64,000 nucleotides of DNA from contig OZ020309.1 of assembly GCA_963971305.1 (NCBI GenBank), positions 19,461,001 to 19,525,000 of the forward strand, given 5' to 3'. The notes below the pieces were generated by a model. It did no database searches and was not told the origin of the DNA. It saw only the letters and a program-made list of their open reading frames with translations. Every line of letters begins with the position of its first letter. Within the stretch, counting starts at the first letter, position 1. Positions 12,922 through 23,577 of this stretch are shown piece after piece. The position numbers and the translations under genes are program-made. The stretch comes from Arcuatula senhousia. Taxonomy: Eukaryota; Mollusca; Bivalvia; Mytilida; Mytilidae.

Positions 12922-13230
12922 AAAATTTATTGTCTGGAACTTTGTTGTCATTTGTATTTCGAACACACGTGAAGGTTAGCACTGCTGGTGGAGTTTAAAT
13001 TCCCCGAGGTTAGCCCGCCCCGGCACCAACACTATTGAGTTGGAGAATACATCAAAGCTTTAAATTATCCGTCTAAATTTCAAAATTGTCTAAACCCTAA
13101 GGTTCTTCCTACCCCAGACATAGGTTGAATATCTTAGTAATAATTTGGTTCCCCAGTTTGGTATTTTTGGTTATACTGTTCTATGCTCTTCATATTCATA
13201 CAGTGTTTGGCATTTTCAATATTTTTGGTA

Positions 13231-13279
13231 GAGCGCCTCTGATGAGTCTTGAACAGACGAAACGCGCGTCAGGCGTAGC
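13231..13279 (+). ncRNA. Type I hammerhead ribozyme, copy B (canonical core)
   Basis: CTGATGA is at 13239-13245, GAAA at 13259-13262 and the GTC cleavage triplet at 13268-13270. Stem I GCGCCT/AGGCGT is identical to copy A. The stem II loop is TGAAC instead of TGAAT, a change that leaves the 4-bp stem intact. Predicted active. Confidence 0.88.
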
Positions 13280-13310
13280 AAAATTTATTGTCTGGAACTT
13301 TGTTGTCATT

Positions 13311-14112
13311 TTTATTTTGAGAAGAAGTGAAAGATGCACGGCTTTTCAACAGTTTTTATCAGTTAAAATTGAAGCATTATTTCTAGTGAAGAAAAAAATA
13401 CGTTTGGATTTAAATGTTTTTTCTTTATATTTGGGCTTCTATTGCTTAATTAATGTCAATACAAACACTCACATATCAATGTTAACAGAGAGGGTCTTAT
13501 GTTAACTGTTCCGCCTTGCAGAGCTCAACAGATAGTTTCGTTTTTTCCATTTTATTTTATCTTATTTTTTATAGCTTACAGCATAATATTTTACAACTCG
13601 ACGACGACGAGTCGATACCTGAAGTTAAAACACCTACGTTTATCGGGTCATTACAAATTAGTATAATTGTTAGGTTTAATAAAAAAACCTACGTCCATTG
13701 GACGGTTGTGGCATTTGTGGAAGTAGCAACAACATATACTTCATTACAGGTATAACAATTTAGCGCTACAAAAAGTAATTCAATGTTAAATAGATCCGAG
13801 GGGGTCTTTTTTGATAGTATTACCATATACAGAGTGTTTTCTATCGACAATTACAAATCCACAAGCAGCAATTACTTGTTATTTAAAAGAATGTTGGCTG
13901 TTTTTCATCGTGCTTTTTCAATTGCCTCTGTTAATGTATTCTTTGTCAGGTACACTTATTCTACATCTCATTTTCAATGCTTCACATGTAATTGAAAAAT
14001 AGATTGTATCCTTTTTGTATTCGACTTTAAGTTTCTAATGGGATTTCTACGAAAGACCGGTAGTGCCATCGGTTCTGTCACATTTCTCGTTTGATGCGAG
14101 AAATTTATCATT
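13311..14112. other. Intergenic, no gene seen
   Basis: Short overlapping open frames (13516-13755, 13783-14002) in AT-rich sequence with no domain and no conserved partner. Confidence 0.4.
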
Positions 14113-14343
14113 TCCAAGTTGACATTTCGCACTTCAAAGTTGACATTTCTTATTTACAAGTTGACATTACGCACTTCCAAGTTGACTTTTCTCAGTTCCA
14201 AGTTGACAATTCTCAGTATCAATTTGACATTTTTCAGTTCCAAGTTGACATTTCTCAGTTCCAAGTTGACATTTCTCACTTCTAAGTTGACATTTCTTAG
14301 TTCCAAGTTGACATTGCTCAAATCCAAGTTGGCATTTCTCTGT
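14113..14343. repeat. Minisatellite, 21-bp unit, 11 copies
   Basis: Units of the type TTCCAAGTTGACATTTCTCAG repeat in exact 21-bp register from 14113 with no length change. Because 21 is divisible by 3, three frames (two + and one -) stay open through it and mimic short repetitive proteins. There is no sign that any of them is a gene. Confidence 0.95.
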
Positions 14344-14919
14344 TCATGTATTTGCCACAACATAGTATGAGGAATTGAATTTACATAATTAGAAATGTTC
14401 GAATAAAGGAAAACATAAAAAGCCATACAACAATAAATGTTTCGATAGAGGTGGTAAATAAGAATAAATCAAGGAGAAATTATTGTTGTACAAGTGTTAG
14501 CTTTTTGCAGTTTTAACTGTAATTCTAAAACCAAAAAGTAACTATTAAAATACATGAAAACCAGTTTCTTTTTCGAAAAAAAACCTTTTGTGCTAGAATT
14601 AAAAATACATGCTCACTGCTAGGAACAAACGAATCGAGTATGCTATGTTTAGTAACACTATAGGCACATTAAGTCCAATTCAAACAAAACAGAAGGTTTT
14701 TTTTCGCAGAATCTAATTTTCGTGATATATATATGAAGGTATACACTGTAAATTTACTATTTATGTTACTTTATTTTCGCGATTTTTAAAGAATTGCAAA
14801 AAAAATAAAAAATAAATGCCCAAGAAAAACACGAGTCATTAAGGGCGCAAGTTTTGTTTAACTTCGCAGCTACTCAAATTAATGAGTCATTAAGTGTGAT
14901 TTATATGATTAACAGATAC
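14344..14919. other. Intergenic, no gene seen
   Basis: AT-rich sequence with no repeat partner or coding signal noticed. Confidence 0.4.
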
Positions 14920-15066
14920 TTAAGATGATTGGTGATTTAGATTGAATATGATTTGCCAAAGAACCTCAACGTAGTGGGAGAAGGTACCTGTGTCTGGTTC
15001 AACTGTTACTTGGGAAGCTAACGCTGGTGGTGATGTGTCATGATCTGGACGACTCAGTTCACTCAT
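14920..15066 (-). CDS. Doubtful 48-codon coding fragment
   Basis: From an ATG at 15066-15064 the - strand reads 48 codons to TAA at 14922-14920. The composition (Ser, Pro, Asp, Glu, His, Val) is far less AT-driven than neighbouring frames. It begins M-S-E-L-S-R-P-D-H-D-T. No domain is recognised. It might be a first exon with a donor-like GAG|GTTCTT near the FSHYVEV codons, or chance. Kept only because its base composition stands out. Confidence 0.18.
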   Translation of the reverse strand: MSELSRPDHDTSPPALASQVTVEPDTGTFSHYVEVLWQIIFNLNHQSS

Positions 15067-16000
15067 CGAGTATTACAGTAAGCAGTCCCTGCATGTAATA
15101 GGGATGTTTTGGCATGGTATAGCAATTTTGACCTTATTTCCGAAAATCGGCGCTCCTTTTTTTTAACACAAAAGAAAGGAGGGTTTCCAACTACGGAACC
15201 CTTCCTGAATCTGCCACTGCAGCATCTGATTCAAACCGTATTAAATTCAACAACCAGGTGATTGGAAATACTCATTCATATTAATTATCTAAATATGTTA
15301 TACAATCCGACTATGACTCATATACATACGTGTTTTGCCAAATATAATTTAAATTATGTCAGGTAAATATATGTAAATTACCAATAGCAAACAAAATATT
15401 AATATATTGAGTTTATGGATAACACTGTTGATATTAGGGTTTTCTGGAATTCAAAAGTGACATATTTTGTTGGTTATTAGTATATTGAATTTCCAGTTTC
15501 GAATCATGTATCTCAAATTTCGAATTTCTCGAATTTCGAATTTCCTATCTTGAATTTCGATAATTACGTTTTTGGAAGAACTATTTTGATTGGTACAGGA
15601 TTATAAAACAAGTAATCTGATTGGTTATGAATATATTGAATTTCGAATCTCGAATCTCGTATGAGCCTTCTTGAGCTTTCGTACAAACGACATATTATCA
15701 GCACAAATGGACACACCTTTTCATATTGACACATTTGTCTAGTTGAAGATTGCGTTGTGGTTCGGAACAATATTTTTCCGTTCAAAACACATTTTGAGAA
15801 TTCATTGGACAAAATATCCCTATTGTACATTTAGACTTACATAAAGGTGAATATTGTTATTTAACATTTTATTTAAAAATTACTTCGTGTAAAAGTGTGC
15901 ATGTAAATAATATTAACCTTAAATCGGCTGTGCTCAAAAACGGAAAAAAGTAGAACTTCAAAATAACAGAATGAACCATAAATTAAATAATATAAAAAAT
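15067..16000. other. Intergenic with TTCGAATTTC low-complexity stretch
   Basis: Around 15490-15660 there are many near-copies of AATTTCGAATTTC, themselves partly palindromic. A lone element end (CTGAATCTGCCACTG) near 15208-15222 is like the ends at 5911-6072. No gene seen. Confidence 0.5.
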
Positions 16001-16132
16001 ATGAAGAATAAATTATATCTATGTCTTGCTATAGTGTATTTTTGAATTCCGTATCCAGTCTTTGCAATGAAGAATAAATTATATATATGTCTTGCTACAG
16101 TATATTTTTGAATTCCGTATCCAGTCTTTGCT
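16001..16132. repeat. 66-bp tandem duplication
   Basis: Two adjacent 66-bp units start ATGAAGAATAAATTATAT at 16001 and 16067 and differ at only a few positions. Confidence 0.9.
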
Positions 16133-17249
16133 GTACACAAACTGAAAAAATAATCCGAAGTTAAGTCATTTTCAGGTTTACGTATCGATGCACCCTAAGT
16201 TAATGACGAATAACAATGAGTTTTATTTGAAATGAATCGTTTATATAATTCAGCATGATGACAGTTGTTGTCTTACAATTTGCTCGTTAAAAATTGTTGC
16301 CCGAAAATAAAAATTTGTAAATGCCATTATTTGCTATGTTAAAATATGATGATATTTTCAAGATGATAGACATTTCAACTTTTGAAGCGTGACATTCAGC
16401 CACACCCATTGACCATGCCTTTTAGTCAGCATAAATATATTGTATGTCTTTGTAAATTATGCACGATATTTTTGTGCATCATGTTTTTTTAAAGTTCTTA
16501 AGAACTACATTCAATATTAAATAGCTTTGAATGACGAAGTTAAAATATCTTTTTAAAATCAGATTTGAAATAACCTGCCTTTTAAACATGTTTAAAGGTC
16601 GCTTGTTTACAGTCGTTACTAAACTGCGTCATCAATATCTATTTTAGTACATGTATATACCTTCCATGTTTATTTTATAGAACACAACAAAAACGAAAAG
16701 ATATAAAGGTAAGAAATATTCATTAAAATAGGGGCCATGTTAACAACATTGCCCGCAAATGCATAAAGTCATAACTTTAATCTTAATCATGTTAATGATA
16801 ACACATGTAAGAAAGGGAAAAAGGGGGCATGTAAACATATTATTAATATTCTTCTTTCTTTCCCGAAACAGTTAACAAGCATTTTTTTTCAAAAAATGCG
16901 AATAATTACCGATGAAATTAAACAGTTTATTCATGTGTAAAAGAACACTAAACTAAAATGGAAAAAAAAACATTACCAAAACATAATCACGGAAAAAAAT
17001 CATGTTCGTTATTTATTTTATCATCCATAATTAAAGCTTGTGTAAAATTAGTACACTATTTGGAGTAGATTTTATAATACTACTCAATATAAAGAAACAT
17101 ATCTCAGGATTCTTTTGAAAATGTGAACATTGTCTCTCGGTTTCTTTTACAAATGTTTCGTCAGTAAACGAATAGGAAGTATGTAACCTTTTAAATAGTA
17201 ATATTCAATACATTAGTATTAAATACCCTCTCAGCAAAGCTTGACAGGG
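16133..17249. other. Intergenic, no gene seen
   Basis: AT-rich sequence without long frames or recognised repeats. Confidence 0.4.
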
Positions 17250-17640
17250 TAAGAATCATTATGCATTCAAAGTTCAATACTCTAGGTAAATAATTGTGCA
17301 ATCAAAATTCAATATTCTAGGTAAATAATTGTGTAATCAAAAACCCTATGTACTTGGTAAATCAATGTGTAATCAAACCCAATATACTAGTTAAATCATG
17401 GTGTAATCAAAACCCAATATACTAGTTAAATCATGGTGTAATCAAAATCCAATATACTAGTTAAATCATGGTGTAATCAAAATCCAATATACTAGGTAAA
17501 TCATTGTATAATCAAAACCCAACATACATGATATACTAGGTAAATCATTGTGTTAACAAAACCCAATAAACTACAGTCAGGGATCATTCTTACACAAGTG
17601 AATGATCCCTGACTGAACTAGGTAAATCAAAGTTATTCAA
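17250..17640. repeat. Tandem array, about 34-35-bp unit, about 9 copies
   Basis: Units of the form AATCATGGTGTAATCAAAA + CCCAATATACTAGTTA repeat with small indels. Central copies (about 17360-17500) are the most uniform. The distal end is interrupted by a 42-bp hairpin at 17574-17615. Confidence 0.85.
17574..17615. mobile_element. 42-bp perfect hairpin flanked by 5-bp direct repeats
   Basis: CAGTCAGGGATCATTC (17574-17589) is the exact reverse complement of GAATGATCCCTGACTG (17600-17615), with a 10-bp loop. AACTA flanks it at 17569-17573 and 17616-17620. Removing the hairpin and one AACTA restores the surrounding repeat pattern (..AATAAACTAGGTAAATC..). This behaves like a minute foldback insertion with a target duplication. 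Confidence 0.7.
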
Positions 17641-18373
17641 AGCTTAAAATGAGATACAGTGAAGGACCTACTGGGTTTGCCTGAAATTTGATAGAGAAAG
17701 CACGACTATAGCATGTATAGGTAAAAAGAAACTTCAGATTTAAGTAAACATCGTCACTTACCCACCTTATCAATTTATTGTTAATTATACCGTATACTTT
17801 CCTCGTTTGTTGGTGTGAAAAAAAAACAAAAAGAAGAAACATTAGAAGAATGAAATAGCTAAAGTACCCCAAAACGTAAAAAAAATATGTATTTTTTTAG
17901 CAGAGGTTAGCAAAAAAAAGTATATTAGAAATAAAAAGGGTAACTTTTTTCTTGCCCGATTTTGAAAAGGTTTATTGCAAGCTTATTCTTGTCAAGTAGT
18001 GAATAAAAATGATGCATCGAAGATAAATACCCTTAATTAGTGTTTAACGCGGTGAAATTGTTTTAACTGTATGTTTATCTGGTTTTGTAAAAAAGTATTC
18101 GATCCTTCTGAAAATGTGGGTGGACAATGTGTTCGTGCACAGCTATTGTTAATCCATATTTGGCTTAAAAAGTGCAGGTTAAATCGGTCGTATCATGATG
18201 ACCTCTGCTAAGATTTCTTATCAAAACCTTGTTTGTACAATGCTCTCTCTTTGTTTGTCATATCTACATTCCAGTTGATCGTATCTTATAGTTTAAGTTT
18301 TCAGGATATACGTAGCTAGGGATTTGGATAGTTTTAATAGACGTCAGCTTGAGTAATCCTTGTTCTATTTCAG
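17641..18373. other. Upstream region of TRIM-like gene 1
   Basis: AT-rich sequence with no repeat recognised. It ends in TTGTTCTATTTCAG at 18360-18373, a splice-acceptor-like tract in the same place as the acceptors in front of genes 2 and 3, so this interval probably contains a 5'-UTR intron. Confidence 0.5.
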
Positions 18374-18509
18374 ATAGTATCGAACACTCCACCATGTAGA
18401 ACGTTGAACTTGTCATAACCGTAAAACTACAAAACAAGCCACCGCATGGTGTTCCGAGTGCGCTGTATACTTTTGTAGTGAATGCAAGGACTCCCATGAT
18501 ATATTTCCA
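18374..18509 (+). pseudogene. Damaged 5' coding end of TRIM-like gene 1 (B-box1)
   Basis: Aligned with gene 2, the start codon directly after the acceptor reads ATA (18374-18376) instead of ATG. A 7-bp insertion (GTTGAAC, 18403-18409, apparently a local duplication) throws the first codons out of frame. In the downstream frame there is a TGA at 18405-18407; from 18408 on the frame is open and encodes the rest of B-box1: one Cys of the first pair, then C-x2-C, C-x2-C and the His, collinear with genes 2 and 3. Translation in this frame would have to begin at the ATG at 18510 or come from an unseen upstream exon. Confidence 0.8.
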
Positions 18510-20060
18510 ATGTCTAAGCAGCACGTTACCGTTGCTATGGCTGAAATAAACAACCCCGGTTCCGTCATACCAGTCGAAGAATCAAGATGTAAAATCCATA
18601 ATGAAGACTTCCAACTCCTTTGCCTAAAACATGACAAGATGCTTTGTTTAATTTGTTTTAAAAGTCATTCTAGCTGCAAAGATGTGGTTAGTCTTACTGA
18701 AGTCGTTAAAGGCATTAAAGATTCGGAACTATTTCGCGAAGGGGAGATTGGTTTGTCCGAGTCCTTGGATAATTTGACGACAATAATAAAAGTTCTTAGT
18801 GAAAACCAAGCAAGCGCTGATGACAACAAAGAAAATATGAAGAGGGAAGTGGACAAGCTATATGACCAGGTTGTTAGTCGAATTCGTGAGGCCCAAGAAA
18901 AAATAAAGGCCGAAATAGATAAAAAATCACAAAAGATAAAATCTGCTGTACATGAAACGTCAAATGATTTGCAAAATACAAGTGCAAAAACTACAGAGCT
19001 ACAGGCACATTTGAAGAACGTGAACATATACGGTTCTGATATCCAGATATACAAAGCCTTAAGAGAAATTAATACCAAAACACAAGAGAACAATGAACAA
19101 ATCAATGCATTAATAGATGCAGGGAAAACCGACAAAATTCAACTATGTTTGGCGACAAATAATGTAGTTGAACGTATTCTGGAATGTGAACAGCTTGCGA
19201 CCATCAATACAAAGAAGATTTCAGCTAGTATCAACCTGAAAAAATCGAAAGAAAAACAGGCACAGTTTATCCAATTAAGAAAACAAAGGTCGTTTGATGA
19301 TATAAAACTTAATCATGCTACTTCGTATACAAGTCAATGTGGCAATATTACAGGAGTTTCGGTCTTACCTGATGGTAAGATTCTTACCTGTGACTACGAC
19401 GGAAGAAAACCCATCTCTGTCGTCGATGGAACGGGAAAGTTGGTATCAACCATTCCAGTACCAGGAAAGTATGTTTATGATGTCGCCGTGATAGACCAGA
19501 ACACAGTGGCAGTAACATCTGGTTCTGACAAGACCGTCGGTATTGTAGACATTCCATCATCTAGTGTCAAGAGATCTATTACTACCATTAGAAGCTGCTA
19601 TGGAATAACATACCTTCATCAACATCTTTACTGTTGTGTTTATAGGGAAGGAATCATTAAAATGTCCGTAAACACTGGTAATAGTTCATTACTTTATAGA
19701 ACAAATTTGCCAAGTTATTCTTACATAACAAACCATAACAATAAATTGTTCTTTACAAACAACGAGAAAGGCACTGTCACTTGTTGTGACTTGGAAGGTC
19801 AAAGGGTTTGGAAGTTCAAAAATGCATTACTATTGAGTAGTCCCACAGGAATAGCCGTAGATTTTTACGGCTACAGTTTTGTGACTAGGCCATACGACAA
19901 CAGTGTCGTCATGTTGTCAGAAGATGGAAAGAGGAGCAGAAAAGTCTTGACCGAGGATGGTGGTTTGAAGGAGCCACGATCTGTGTGTTTTGATCCCGTT
20001 AGGAACCGACTTCTGGTGGGAAATAAGAATGACAACGTTTTGATATATAACTTTTCATAA
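18510..20060 (+). CDS. TRIM-like B-box/coiled-coil/beta-propeller protein, gene 1 (N-terminus lost)
   Basis: 516 codons from the first usable ATG; the paralogues at 27797-29476 and 46312-47985 are 557-559 residues. It is a RING-less TRIM-type protein. It has a B-box2 at residues 27-56 (C-x2-H-x7-C-x2-H-x4-C-x2-C-x3-H-x2-C), then a long charged coiled coil (about 70-220), then a C-terminal half (about 280-516) with repeated strand-rich blocks such as G-I-A-V-D-F-Y-G-Y, typical of NHL-like propellers. Such proteins usually act as cytosolic scaffolds or in innate immunity; with no RING, ubiquitin-ligase activity is not expected. The B-box1 coding sequence exists just upstream but is cut off by a lost start and a frameshift, so the gene is either making a shortened protein or is an early pseudogene. 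There is no internal stop. It is in opposite orientation to genes 2 and 3 and is the more divergent paralogue. Confidence 0.85.
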   Translation: MSKQHVTVAMAEINNPGSVIPVEESRCKIHNEDFQLLCLKHDKMLCLICFKSHSSCKDVVSLTEVVKGIKDSELFREGEIGLSESLDNLTTIIKVLSENQASADDNKENMKREVDKLYDQVVSRIREAQEKIKAEIDKKSQKIKSAVHETSNDLQNTSAKTTELQAHLKNVNIYGSDIQIYKALREINTKTQENNEQINALIDAGKTDKIQLCLATNNVVERILECEQLATINTKKISASINLKKSKEKQAQFIQLRKQRSFDDIKLNHATSYTSQCGNITGVSVLPDGKILTCDYDGRKPISVVDGTGKLVSTIPVPGKYVYDVAVIDQNTVAVTSGSDKTVGIVDIPSSSVKRSITTIRSCYGITYLHQHLYCCVYREGIIKMSVNTGNSSLLYRTNLPSYSYITNHNNKLFFTNNEKGTVTCCDLEGQRVWKFKNALLLSSPTGIAVDFYGYSFVTRPYDNSVVMLSEDGKRSRKVLTEDGGLKEPRSVCFDPVRNRLLVGNKNDNVLIYNFS

Positions 20061-21560
20061 GAAAGAATGCGAGAAATTGAACGTGATGAAGATTGAAAGT
20101 TGAATTGATTTTTAATTATTTAGTTTACACTTTAAAATGAGTAAAGAACAATTCATTAAAAATGATCCAATACATAATTTTACATTTTTATTCCTGCTTT
20201 ATAAAATGAGCTAAAGAAAAAAAAACCTGCCACTACAACAAAATCCAGACCAATTAAAATTAAAATTGTACCAATTTACGTTTAAAACAAAATTTCTTAC
20301 TTGTATGATAAATTGCTTAATACACATAACACTAATATACAGTACACTTATAAAAAAACTTTTGATACAAATTTTATTGTCAAATTAAAATTTTATCTTT
20401 CCAAGTTTCAAGAGTTCGATAGAGTTATCTATCTTTGATTGTAGAAATTGATTATTTGTTTTATTTTTGATAATGGTTTATTATGTAATACTGTTTGCTT
20501 CTGCAGTTGTTTAAAGACCCCAGTTGCCATGTTGTAATATATTGTTTTATTACTTTCAATTTAGAATAGCAGATAATAAAAGTAAATTAGTACTTGTTTT
20601 TATTTACAACTTATGTTTTAGTAGGATTTTACTGGATGAAATGGCAACTTAGTTTTTACAGACAGTCATAACTGGTTCAAGAGATTCAACCTCTTATCCA
20701 ACAGTTTCATGAACGAATACACTTATTATACATGTAGGTTTAATGATTTGTGGAATATATGTAAATGCATCATCCAAAATAAAAACTTACTTATATGTTG
20801 ACAGTCAATCAGTATCATTTAAGCGATGTCACCTTTGTAAAGAAATTATAAAACGTCTTGACAAATAGAAAACAGAAGCTTGCATGTGAGTATATGAAAG
20901 ATGACAATGAGGATAAAAGGACATAATATTAACTGGGATGACATTTTATGCAGACTGTATTTAACTTAGATAGTGTACCAAAAAGTGCATATGGCGCAGA
21001 CTAAGTATCATATTACTTGTCTAAAGACGCGTCTATAGTCAAATTTTCAAACCGAGTTTTGATCATCTATACACCATCCTAATCTGTTTCTCGAAACTAT
21101 TTGAAACGCGTCTTTTGTCTGGACGTCTCAATTATAGTTTTAAGAAAAAATAATTAAAAAAAATATCTAGTAACATTTAAACAACACATACTAATCTGTA
21201 CGCAAACTGAAAGGGTTATAATTGGCAAGCTCAAAATGAAAGTAATCAAACCTTAAATGGCCAAAAGAAAATACAAAACAAGACAAAGACAAACTAGAGA
21301 AATTGAAGATCGCAATGGTCTTGACTTGATACTTACGACAAAATCCGCAGGTCCGATTGCAGAACTTGTTCATTCAAGGATAACTGCACATTCCGGGAAT
21401 TCTGGCGTTCATCAGACTGCACAAAGACTTGTCATTGTCATCACATACCTCTGCTAACGTGTAGGCAACCAGGCAGGCAAATATGATACCTATTTTAAAA
21501 ACATAGAAAAATATGTGTAGGCAACAGGGAAGTTATCATGATACCTTTTTAGAAATATAA
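20061..21560. other. 3' flank of gene 1, no further gene
   Basis: AT-rich sequence. A fragment at about 21270-21340 (GAAGATCGCAATGGTC TTGACTTG) is a short piece of the dispersed family seen at 36390, 43366 and 55944. No other structure noticed. Confidence 0.45.
20575..20580 (+). promoter_or_regulatory. Candidate polyadenylation signal for gene 1
   Basis: AATAAA 515 bp after the gene 1 stop codon. Another AATAAA lies near 20778. The choice between them is not decidable from sequence alone. Confidence 0.35.
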
Positions 21561-21592
21561 ATTACAACAAAGTTCCAGACAAAAAATTTGGC

Positions 21593-21641
21593 AAAGCCTG
21601 ACGCGCGTTTCGTGTATTCAAGACTCATCAGAGGCGCTCTA
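21593..21641 (-). ncRNA. Hammerhead ribozyme, copy C (weakened stem II)
   Basis: Read on the - strand: CTGATGA at 21631-21625, GAAA at 21611-21608, and the GTC cleavage triplet at 21602-21600. The core bases are intact, but stem II is GTCT with ACAC, so one of its four pairs is a C-C mismatch. Reduced activity is expected. Confidence 0.75.
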
Positions 21642-21936
21642 CCAAAATTTGAAAATGCCAAAATTATATGAATGTGAAGAGCAATGTTACCCTAAAATGT
21701 CAAATGAGAAAAATAAATTATGACTAAGTACAACCTATGTCTAGGGTAGGCAAAACCTTAGGGTTTTGACAATTTAGAAATTTAAACGGATAATTTATAG
21801 CTTTAATGTCTTTGTCAACACGAAAAAGTTGATGCCAGAGTGGACTTACCTCGGGGAATTAAAACTCCACCAGCATCGCTAACCATCACGGATGTTAGAA
21901 ATATAAATTACAACAAAGTTCCAGACAATAAATTTT

Positions 21937-21989
21937 GCAACGCCTGACGCGCGTTCCGTCTATTCAAGACTCATCAGAGGCGCTCTACC
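21937..21989 (-). ncRNA. Hammerhead ribozyme, copy D (core mutated)
   Basis: Stems I and II are intact, but the core reads GGAA instead of GAAA (an A-to-G change at the second base, position 13 in hammerhead numbering), which is expected to abolish cleavage. The GTC triplet is at 21948-21946. Confidence 0.75.
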
Positions 21990-22208
21990 AAAAATTAAAA
22001 ATGCCAAAATTATATGAATGCGAAGAGCATATAGATTAATGTTACCATAAAACAGAACCATAACATAATTGTGTAAGCAAGCAAATTACTAGTAAATACA
22101 GATTTTAAAGTTTAATCTGATTTTTAAAATGCATGTATTCAGAAATGGAACTAACTTTAGCCAATGGGTAGGCAACAAGGCAAAACTCATATATTACGTA
22201 TTTTACAT

Positions 22209-22506
22209 TAAAAACGAAAGAATATGGAATATGTGCCAGAAAGACACCACATATTGAAATTATTTTGATAAATGCACAGTGAAGCGCTTTTCTGGATTAA
22301 CTTTCAACAGACACGCTAGGAGTAAAAAACCAGTAGAATATTAGATTTGATAAATCAAAATAGAAGCCAAAAAATATTAAAACAAGACCAAACAGATAAA
22401 TTTAGCATTTATTAAAGAAATAGCCAAACGTTGTCAAATTGTGGAAATATGTAAACTGTGTCTCGCCAACACATATTCCAGTACTCGAAAATATATAAGA
22501 GCATAC
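22209..22506. mobile_element. About 300-bp dispersed element present only in copy 1
   Basis: Copy 2 (near 40605) passes directly from CGTATTTTAC to CGTTTATTTTG, while copy 1 has about 300 extra bp here. A homologue in reverse orientation lies at about 53690-53960, so this is a mobile sequence rather than local DNA. The ends carry no clear TIR. A deletion in copy 2 cannot be excluded. Confidence 0.65.
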
Positions 22507-23577
22507 AGTTTATTTTGCCCTAATTATAAACAGAAGAAGATAAACAATTTGTAGGCAACAAAGCGGCAAGTATGATATCTTGTCTGAAAACAAAAATGAG
22601 TGAGTGAGTTGGTGTTTTACGACCGTGCAACGCTTATCTAGGTTATTTACAGGCGAAAAAAAAACACAAAAGAACTCCAGATGTTACTTAGCATGTGACT
22701 TAGTCTTGCAATAGTCCTGAAAGAACAATGCAGACCTTAAAAAACTGAACAAGTACATGTATGGAAGCTGCTTTGAGGTAGTAATAAAGAGTCAGTAATT
22801 TTCTAACAAAATTCTGCCTGGTATTGTGTTTGTTCTTCCAACCCAGATATGATCTTTGAACACAAGAAAACAATATTGATTGTCATAGGATAAGATGATT
22901 GCAAGGACAAAACTACATTTATTCAACACAAAAATTCATTCAATGATACAAAATATACATGCTGTACAGTAAATATCCACTTAAGAGACCCGCGTTGGGA
23001 AAAAAAATCACTTTCCTTGCAGTATTAGAACCCTGTTGCAGGTCTCGTTAAGAGTAGGACCCGTAGGATCACGAGCAAGAGGCTGAATTGTCCGATCCTA
23101 CCAAATCCCCCTTTTTCCAGTGTCGGTTAAAACACTCCTTCTGATTGGCTCTGTGCCCTAATTTCCTCCACTTAATCTTAATCATCTTTTATTTCATGTG
23201 CATTAACCTGATATAGACGATTTCATGCTGCTTTGTAGGATAAAGCAATATTCAACTATAAAGTAACTACAATGTAAGTTCCTGAAGTTCATGTTATGGG
23301 TAGAATCAATATTTAAATTGCTTTTCTCTGAAACAAGAGGTTAAAAGTATAACGAACATACCTTTGACTAGTCTATATTTTGTTGAACAAGACATTTCTA
23401 CACTGTTTACAACCCGTGACCTATATTAACTTCTGTTGATAACTATCATTGGACCTAATCAGTTCGGTTCCGTCTTGTATCAAGATCAGAAATTTAACAA
23501 ACGTTCAGATAAAGACAATCTAGGAGAGTTTTCTCTTTACTTGTCGGTCAACATCCTATTTCCATATTTTTTTACCA

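Larger units (their letters stand above)
12641..13310 (+). mobile_element. Hammerhead retrozyme-like element, two direct repeats, monomer 358 bp
   Basis: Two direct repeats (12641-about 12968 and 13000-about 13310) begin TTCCCCGAGGTTAGCCCG and are almost identical. They are separated by about 31 bp of unit sequence. Each carries one hammerhead ribozyme, and the predicted cleavage sites (after 12912 and after 13270) are 358 bp apart. This tandem-ribozyme arrangement is that of retrozymes: non-coding retroelements whose transcripts self-cleave to unit-length RNA that can circularise. No protein is encoded; the 126-codon frame at 13125-13505 simply runs through the repeat. A related element lies on the - strand at 21560-22050. 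Confidence 0.8.
21560..22050 (-). mobile_element. Second hammerhead retrozyme-like element, inverted
   Basis: On the - strand two hammerhead-bearing repeats lie 346 bp apart (predicted cleavage sites at 21599/21600 and 21945/21946). The body between them matches the + strand element at 12641-13310 (e.g. the CTCGGGGAATTAAA region near 21850). Both ribozymes have core or stem lesions, so this copy looks older. The distal repeat merges into the segmental duplication: its homologue at 40370 starts inside the ribozyme. Confidence 0.78.

Noticed and set aside
14091..14426. Three overlapping repetitive open frames
   Set aside because: They are produced by a 21-bp minisatellite whose period is a multiple of three; no start context, domain or conservation.
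18665..19135. 156-codon frame antisense to gene 1, with similar ones opposite genes 2 and 3
   Set aside because: Shadow frames of the coding strand; their residues follow from the sense codons.
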